DNA from: Polysphondylium violaceum
Taxonomy: Eukaryota; Evosea; Eumycetozoa; Dictyosteliales; Dictyosteliaceae
NCBI GenBank assembly: GCA_000277445.1
Contig: AJWJ01000032.1
Span: 1-64,000, forward strand
DNA length: 64,000 bases
Direction: 5' to 3'
The translations under genes were made by a program, and so were the position numbers. How positions within the stretch are numbered: position 1 is the stretch's first letter; each line of letters opens with the position of its first letter. This document shows positions 58,297-64,000 of the stretch, piece by piece. The notes under the pieces were generated by a model. The model saw only the letters and a list, made by a program, of their open reading frames with translations, did no database searches and was not told where the DNA came from.

Positions 58297-61200
58297 CTAA
58301 CGAATATGTTGAATAAGTGTTTCAATCTTTTTATAACACTCTTCAACAGATATATTCATGTCTTTGACAACGAGTAACATTTCTTCACGCTTTAAATCCA
58401 TAAAGGTTTCAATTAAATCACCATCAATGAAATTTCTCGATTGAATAGTATGATGATCATTGTGAAAAGCTCTCCAGTGGTCGTGACTAAAGCCTCCAAT
58501 GCCACGAACGACATTGTTTAGACCTTTTTGGAGTTTACTGAAAAACTCATACTCTTCGCGAGTGATAGAGGCAATGACACCCAATGAACCATTGAGTGTG
58601 CAATAGACCACGGTGGGGATGGGTGGTGTGTCTGTGTCGGGTTGCGAAGACAATGAACAGTATTTCATGAAATTTACACTCTCGCCAATATGGTAATGGC
58701 CCACGCTATCCAATAGCTCACGTTCAAGTTCATTGGTGGATTCACTGTTCTTTTTCACTACTACGAAATTGTAGGCTGCCTCAGCACCAATAAAATAGTC
58801 ATCACTAATCATTGATAGTGCTCTCAACCAAAGTGGTTGTGGATTTCTAGCAATTTGTTCAACGGATCCATCTGGCTTTTCAACCAATAGACTCATACTC
58901 TTCATCATATCGCCAACGAGTATAAAATCACCTCTTGAAGCCAATTGCAGTATCAATGTGTGACCCTTGTAAACACAATCTGATTTCATTGTTTTTGTTG
59001 AATCTGAATTTAATGTATATTTAATTGATATCAACTATAGTGTGTTGTATATGTATTAGTGTATATGTATCAATGATATGTTGTTATTACTATTATTATA
59101 CATTACTCTTTTATTAACAGCAGCCAATAGTTTACCATTAAAGTTATGAAGAGTATATACACTTGCTTTAGTTGAAATTTCATCTAATAAAACCAATCTT
59201 CTTTGATTGATAGAGAATAAGAGAATACGACCATTGGGTCTTCTACCGTCTGGATAAGAGAATGTGGTGGCCACTGCTAGATAGGTGGTGTTGTCATCTG
59301 TAAATTTACATGGAATGACACTCCAACCAATTTCAAATGGTTGGAATGCATAGGTACTTGTGATTTCAAATGTTTGATCGTTGAATAGTTTGAGGAAGCA
59401 TTCATCCTTTTCTTCACGAAGTGGTGAATTGTCTTGTTCTTTTCTCAATGTGATCACTGCAAAACAAGAGTATTCGTCGAGGTGACTGATTCTACGAGCC
59501 ATTTCGCCATTGAGTGAAATAGTTTTGATGTGGAGTTTTTGAATGTCGTCAATAGAGCCAATGGTGAGCGAGTTGTCTGATGCGATGGCCATGCAGTTGG
59601 GAAAGGCCTCAGAGTCAAACGAACACACATGGCTGACCTCTTTGAGATTGACGACCGAGTAGAAAAGCTTTTTGTTGCTGCTGTAGATGATGGTGGGTCT
59701 GTCGGATGAGGCAAAGACATTGATGGTGTTTTTGAGTTTAAATTTACACAAAGTGATTGGTTGGGTGCCCAATGTGAGTCTCTTTCTGTCGTTGAGCTGA
59801 TAGGTGCCGTTGGCAGGTCGGTCGACGACAAAGTTAAAGAGATGGCCATCACCCAACGAACAAAACAAGTAACGGATGCCTTCAAAGCTGACCATGAGTA
59901 TCGATCTGGGGATAATCTCACCGCCCAACGACTCGATCGACACCTGCTCAAGTGAGGGGAGGAGAAGAAGACGGATACTAATGTCGGTCCACAAACCGAC
60001 GGCACACAGGGTACTGACTCTCTCATCGCCAAAAGACGAGATATCTAGACACGATATTTCGTGAGGAAGACTAATCTCTTTCATAAGGCAGAGCTTTCTG
60101 TCGTGACTAATCTCAAAGTAGTACAATTCTTTGCCAATAGAGATGATGATTTGATGGTTGTTTCTCGAGCAAAGATTGATGATGGAGCTGGCAGCGGGGG
60201 GCGACCAGCTGTCGATTCTCTTTGATGTGTTGATGTCTATTAAATTGATGCTCTTTTGTGTGATTTGTATGTAAATGCTGTGACTAAATAGAGTGGCGCA
60301 ATCGATGGTTTGAGACTCTAGATCAAATCCTTGAATCTCTGTATCCTCAATCTCTTCGCCTTCAAACGAAAGGATCTTTGTGTAGCCAATAAAAGAAGTG
60401 ACCAAATATTTATCATAGGCATTGGTGCCCTTGGATGAGGCGGGCTTGAGTGACCATAGACCCTTGATACCCTCCAATGGAATGGAGGCTTGGTCTGCAA
60501 TACCAATGCCATTTCTAATGACTCTAAGAGTGCCGTCTCTATAGACACCCGAACAGGTGACAATTTGGCCCTGGCCTTGTTTCTCGAGGTCTACAACACA
60601 AAAGTCGACAATGGGGCCGAGATTGGTGTAGTTTTCCAATATAGAGATATAAGAGTTGCTTTGGGGGTCCTTTTCAGTGTTTAGCTTGATGAGTTGCGAA
60701 TCGCCCGAGGTACTACCCACATACACAACACCGCTGTCCAAATACGATATACAAGAGGGTATACTTGTTCTACCCAACATCTCCCACTTTAAATCCGACA
60801 CAATCTTGCCATCGTGTTGCAACAACAATACAGACACCTTGCCTTGGTTATCGCCAAACAAGAATCTCGAGCCATCCTTGTCGACACGCTCCACAGCAGT
60901 GATGCGGGTGAATGGGATGGTAATAGATTTGGGATAGGGGCCATTGACATACGTTATCGCATGATCACCGACGACCAGCACGCCGCCCAAGGGCACAGGG
61001 ATCAGCATGGATGAAAATATATCTACGTTTGATTGCATCCATGGTCCGGGCGCCAGCTCCTTGTCCCTGAGCAGTATCTCATAGGTGCTGACATGCTTGG
61101 CGCCCCTTGTGTCCTTGTACAGCACCGCAATGGTGGGTTTGCTGGTCAAATACAGAAAACATATATCCAATACCTGCAACTCCTCCAATCTAATATTGAA

Positions 61201-61791
61201 CGCATCCTTTTGAATGGGCGATGCCTGTCCTTTCTCTATGGGGATCAGTTTCAATAATCCTTCGTATAAATGCAATGCTATAATTCTCCCGTTGGGGTCG
61301 ATAACCCCGATTTGACCAGAATCTGTTGGTCTACCTATGGTATCCTCTGCATTGCCCGATGCTCTTGTAACGATTTCCTTTTTTTCACTGTCATACGAAA
61401 GCACACAAAACTTGTAACTCTCTGTTGATATAAATAGATATTCTTGCTTTTCACCCGGTATTGAAAATAATTTAAGTGTTGCTATTCTACCATATATATT
61501 TACATCCAACATGGGTTGCAATCCCTCTTGTTTCATTAAAAATATTTCTATTTTTGTACATTTACTATATATATATTGTTGGTTAGTATCTCGAATCTAC
61601 TAACTTGAAATATCGTGGTGTGCGTGTGTATGGTCAGGGTATTCGATATGGCTATGAATAATCATCATTCGATATGTCATGAAATCTATATACCTTATAA
61701 TTAAATTCTTTTCATTTGGGGAAGTAAAATACCCAGTAACTGAATGTGTTACTGCTGTTGGCTTTTGTACTGTAGATACAAAATTATACAT
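58297..61791 (-). CDS. repE: DDB1 damaged-DNA-binding protein / CUL4 adaptor
   Basis: Three exons (61791-61694, 61564-59107, 59034-58297) give 1097 residues. Exon 1 starts [20 protein letters not shown], matching human DDB1 [21 protein letters not shown]; the joins restore [13 protein letters not shown] and NKRLISIKY. Alignable blocks run the full length, such as [27 protein letters not shown] and NGKLLAAVN, and the end [13 protein letters not shown]. The three seven-bladed propellers are complete. DDB1 links substrate receptors (DCAFs, including DDB2) to CUL4 and acts in nucleotide excision repair; the dictyostelid gene is repE. Human DDB1 has 1140 residues, so the length agrees. Confidence 0.97.
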
Positions 61792-62045
61792 AATGATAAT
61801 GTTGTATAATTATTCTTCAATGTTGACGAAGAAGATCAATTTGATTGAATGCACTTAATTTAGAAAAAATTAAAAAAAAAAAAAAAAAAAAAATACAATC
61901 TATGACAATATTATTTTTTTTCAGTTCAACAAAATTGCAGCATTGGAAAGAGAGATACTAAGTTTTCCTGTCATTTTCATTTATTGTGTATTTAAAAAAA
62001 GTTTACAAAATTGTGAGGCCATAAATTATGTTTGTTTATTGTGCG

Positions 62046-63255
62046 TTATTTTGAAAAGGATACATCCTTCAAGATATTCATAATTCCATATGATTTAATT
62101 GTATCCAGCTCTTCTTCTTTTCTAACTAAAATTGCACCGGTAAATCCTACACTATTGATGGAAATACCTTTAGCTTGATAACAACTTCTTGGAATCATAA
62201 ACATCCATTCCTTGGTCATAATGAAATTATAACTCTTGAAATCCGTTGTTGTATCTTCATATATGTTGTTAATATTATTGCTACTACTATTATCTTGATC
62301 ACTATTTAAATTTAAATGGTTTAATAGCGACCTATAATGATGTTCAAAGTATATTGATATTTGATCCTTGTCCATAGATTTAAGTTTGTCTGTTTGATAA
62401 TAAATACACGCATTTTTAAATGGTAGTTGTTCTACTTGAAATATAGTTTCTTTGGGTTCATTATACAGTTTAATTATACTTTCAATGGGACATTTTAAAT
62501 AATCGTTGTCAATGTCTGACAGCTGCTGTTGTTGCAATTGCTCCAATTTACAGGTTAAATCTTTTTCCTCGCATGTATGAAACGGTGTTACTAGTAATTG
62601 CACATGTTTATGAGGCTGACTAGCACCACTGCTTGGTCCACAATTGAAAAAACACAACATATTACAATCTATGATACACTCCCATCTGGTATGATTATCG
62701 TATATATTAGACCTTGAATCCTCATTCAATGACTTACTCTACTATAAATGGTACCTACATTGCCTTGAAATCATATCTATTGAGAGGGTCAGTTTGTTTT
62801 TCATATTCTTTAGTTGCAATGATTGAATGATAATTTGATACGTTAAACTTGTTCAACACCAAATTATGAGTTCCACAGAGCTCTTGTACAAATAGATCCT
62901 TGTCACAAGGAAGAAAAGGGTCGATAAACTTTTTTGGTGGCTGTAGTATTTCTTTTGGACTATTGTTTATATTGTTACTATTACTCAGACTACTTATATT
63001 CTCTGTAGATATTGATTTCTGAAAATTAAATGGTCTCTTTAACAATGATTTAGCGACACTAACCATAAACTAACAATATCACCATTAGAAATTGCCCTCC
63101 ATGACATGCGCAACAAATAAATTACAACAAATACAAACTTTGATCCCATTTTCATTGATAAATAAAGGTGATGATTCAATCTTTTCAATAGCCCCTATTT
63201 GTGTTGCTCTCTCTGATACCTTTTTAATTTTGTCCCAAAGAGCCATCGAACTCAT
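62046..63255 (-). CDS. Ap4A phosphorylase (ATP adenylyltransferase, Apa1/Apa2 type)
   Basis: Three exons (63255-63139, 63069-62759, 62685-62046) give 355 residues. The joins restore ENGIKFMVSVAKSLLKRPF and DFKAIWECIIDC. Family signatures are FNCGPSSGASQPHKHVQLLV, with the HxHxQ active-site motif, and CGTHNLVLNKFN. These enzymes split diadenosine tetraphosphate with phosphate to ADP and ATP, and belong to the HIT/GalT superfamily. Dictyostelid-style Asn/Ser and Gln insertions are present in loops. An in-frame Met in exon 2 would give a shorter protein lacking the conserved N-terminus, so I use the exon 1 ATG. Confidence 0.9.
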
Positions 63256-63402
63256 GATTTAATATATCTTAACTTTTGTGTTGGAAAAAAAATTAAAGAA
63301 AAAAGTAAAAATTTTTTGTTGTGCGATTTGAGTTGGAAAATGCTCCAATGGAATTTCTTATAAATAATGAATTATGTTTTCTGGATAATTGTTTTAATTG
63401 TT

Positions 63403-63440
63403 TGTTTGTTTATTTGTTTATTTGTTTATTTATTTATATT
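63403..63440. repeat. TTTG/ATTT tetranucleotide repeat
   Basis: Runs of TTTG and then TTTA/TTTAT units at the 3' end of the last gene, in its 3' UTR. Confidence 0.65.
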
Positions 63441-64000
63441 TATTTTTTTAATTTTAATGAAGCAGCTTCAGAAGATTTTACAATATTAATGACGGCACTG
63501 GAAAGACCTTTGGCACAAGTGACCAATTGTTCTTCGGCGGCGGCATTGTTGTCAGTATCTGATTTTACAGCACAAAGAATCTTTAATTGAGTAGAGAAAT
63601 TACCACCACAATCCATGTAGGTGAGAACAGCTTGTTTGAGTCTTGGATCTGTACAATTGTCTGCAATGAGTTTGGCTTGGGCTTGGACTTGTTTGATAGA
63701 GTCTGCAATTTTTCTGGCAGCCATAATCATACCTTTAACATCACCTTTGGCAGCAAAGCTGGAAAGGAGAGCCATTTGGTTGGCAATTTCATCAGAGAAA
63801 GTAACCAATTTACCGAGAGGAGTGTCATCACGAACTTTTGATTCCAAGGCGTTGGCAACTTGTTCTGCGGCGCCAAATACCTCTTTGTTGACTGGACCTT
63901 CGATTTTGAATTTGGTTGGAGCTGGTTTTGGCTCGGGTGGTGGTGGTTGTACAACAACTTTGGCGGCGGCGGCAGCAGCAGCAGCAGCGGCAGCGGCAGC
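63440..64000 (-). CDS. Talin/vinculin-type helical-rod protein, partial (C-terminal part)
   Basis: The frame is open from the window end to TAA at 63440-63442, giving the last 186 residues; the N-terminus lies beyond the window. A poly-Ala run and a Pro/Lys-rich linker (VQPPPPEPKPAPTKF) precede a helical domain: VANALESKV, TPLGKLVTFSDEIANQM, GMIMAARKIADSIKQV, NCTDPRLKQAVLTYMD and VKSSEAASLKLKK at the end. Amphipathic helices with Ala and a DPRLK turn are typical of talin or HIP1 rod (I/LWEQ or vinculin-binding) bundles, so an actin or adhesion linker is likely. I cannot name the member. Codons are clearly more GC-rich than average here, as in highly expressed genes. Confidence 0.65.
   Translation of the reverse strand, partial: AAAAAAAAAAAAAKVVVQPPPPEPKPAPTKFKIEGPVNKEVFGAAEQVANALESKVRDDTPLGKLVTFSDEIANQMALLSSFAAKGDVKGMIMAARKIADSIKQVQAQAKLIADNCTDPRLKQAVLTYMDCGGNFSTQLKILCAVKSDTDNNAAAEEQLVTCAKGLSSAVINIVKSSEAASLKLKK

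Noticed and set aside
1-64000. tRNA, rRNA, CRISPR arrays, transposons and virus-like elements
   Set aside because: No B-box type tRNA motif, no spaced direct-repeat array, no reverse transcriptase, integrase, transposase or capsid-like protein and no terminal repeats were seen. The repeats present are simple or intragenic.

Overview
The window looks like nuclear DNA of a dictyostelid social amoeba. The supporting signs are AT-rich non-coding DNA full of long A and T runs, short AT-rich GT..AG introns, stop codons that are almost always TAA, and poly-Gln, poly-Asn and Ser/Thr-rich tracts inside otherwise conserved proteins. Several proteins also belong to dictyostelid families: a PSI-type fibro-slime membrane protein, a Galpha4-like subunit and a DDB1 homologue known there as repE. 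Intergenic DNA is unusually long in places and rich in CA/GT words, and one protein has a poly-Ala tract, so it need not be D. discoideum itself. I cannot name the species. I found no transposon, retroelement, tRNA, rRNA or CRISPR array.

Layout. 77-632: NDUFA12-like complex I subunit (+). 2725-5823: unrecognised 987-residue protein with an N-terminal hydrophobic exon (+). 6633-9128: RhoGAP protein (+), tail to tail with a CAMKL/MARK-type kinase (-, 9266-11194). 11195-15685: long non-coding stretch. 15686-16843: PP2C-like phosphatase (-). 16844-21940: 5 kb divergent intergenic region. 21941-23093: Galpha4-like subunit (+). 23544-24125: O6-alkylguanine-DNA alkyltransferase (-). 24470-26961: F-box/LRR-like protein (-). 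27482-27746: candidate two-exon microprotein (+). 28837-31177: DRP5/ARC5-like dynamin (+). 31250-32601: RBBP5/Swd1 (-). 33024-35790: NARG2/ICE2-like protein with a CCCH finger (-). 36219-38408: PSI-family protein (-). 39880-44389: FIP200/Atg11-like autophagy scaffold (-). 44950-46641: DnaJ protein (+). 47475-50117: STE20/PAK-type kinase (+). 50982-52657: cysteine-rich membrane protein (+). 53438-53596: 52-residue membrane protein (-). 53689-57900: Prp16/DHX38 (-). 58297-61791: DDB1/repE (-). 62046-63255: Ap4A phosphorylase (-). 63440 to the window end: talin-rod-like C-terminus (-).

The genes are an ordinary eukaryotic mixture and not a cluster with one pathway. Loose themes are signalling (Galpha4, RhoGAP, PAK-like and MARK-like kinases, PP2C), chromatin, splicing and repair (RBBP5, ICE2-like, Prp16, DDB1, MGMT) and membrane or cytoskeletal work (dynamin-like, FIP200, talin-like). 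I built the exon models by hand, requiring GT..AG ends, phase agreement and family alignment from memory; no searches were run.

The most interesting observations are: the dynamin-like protein has lost the recognisable G2, G3 and G4 GTPase motifs; very short genes lie below usual annotation cutoffs (a 52-residue membrane protein and a 37-residue two-exon microprotein); two genes carry stop-free introns of length 3n; the transcription-elongation factor homologue ends in a CCCH finger; Prp16 has a recently expanded Arg-Asp repeat; and several non-coding islands are compositionally distinct, one with two consecutive perfect hairpins.
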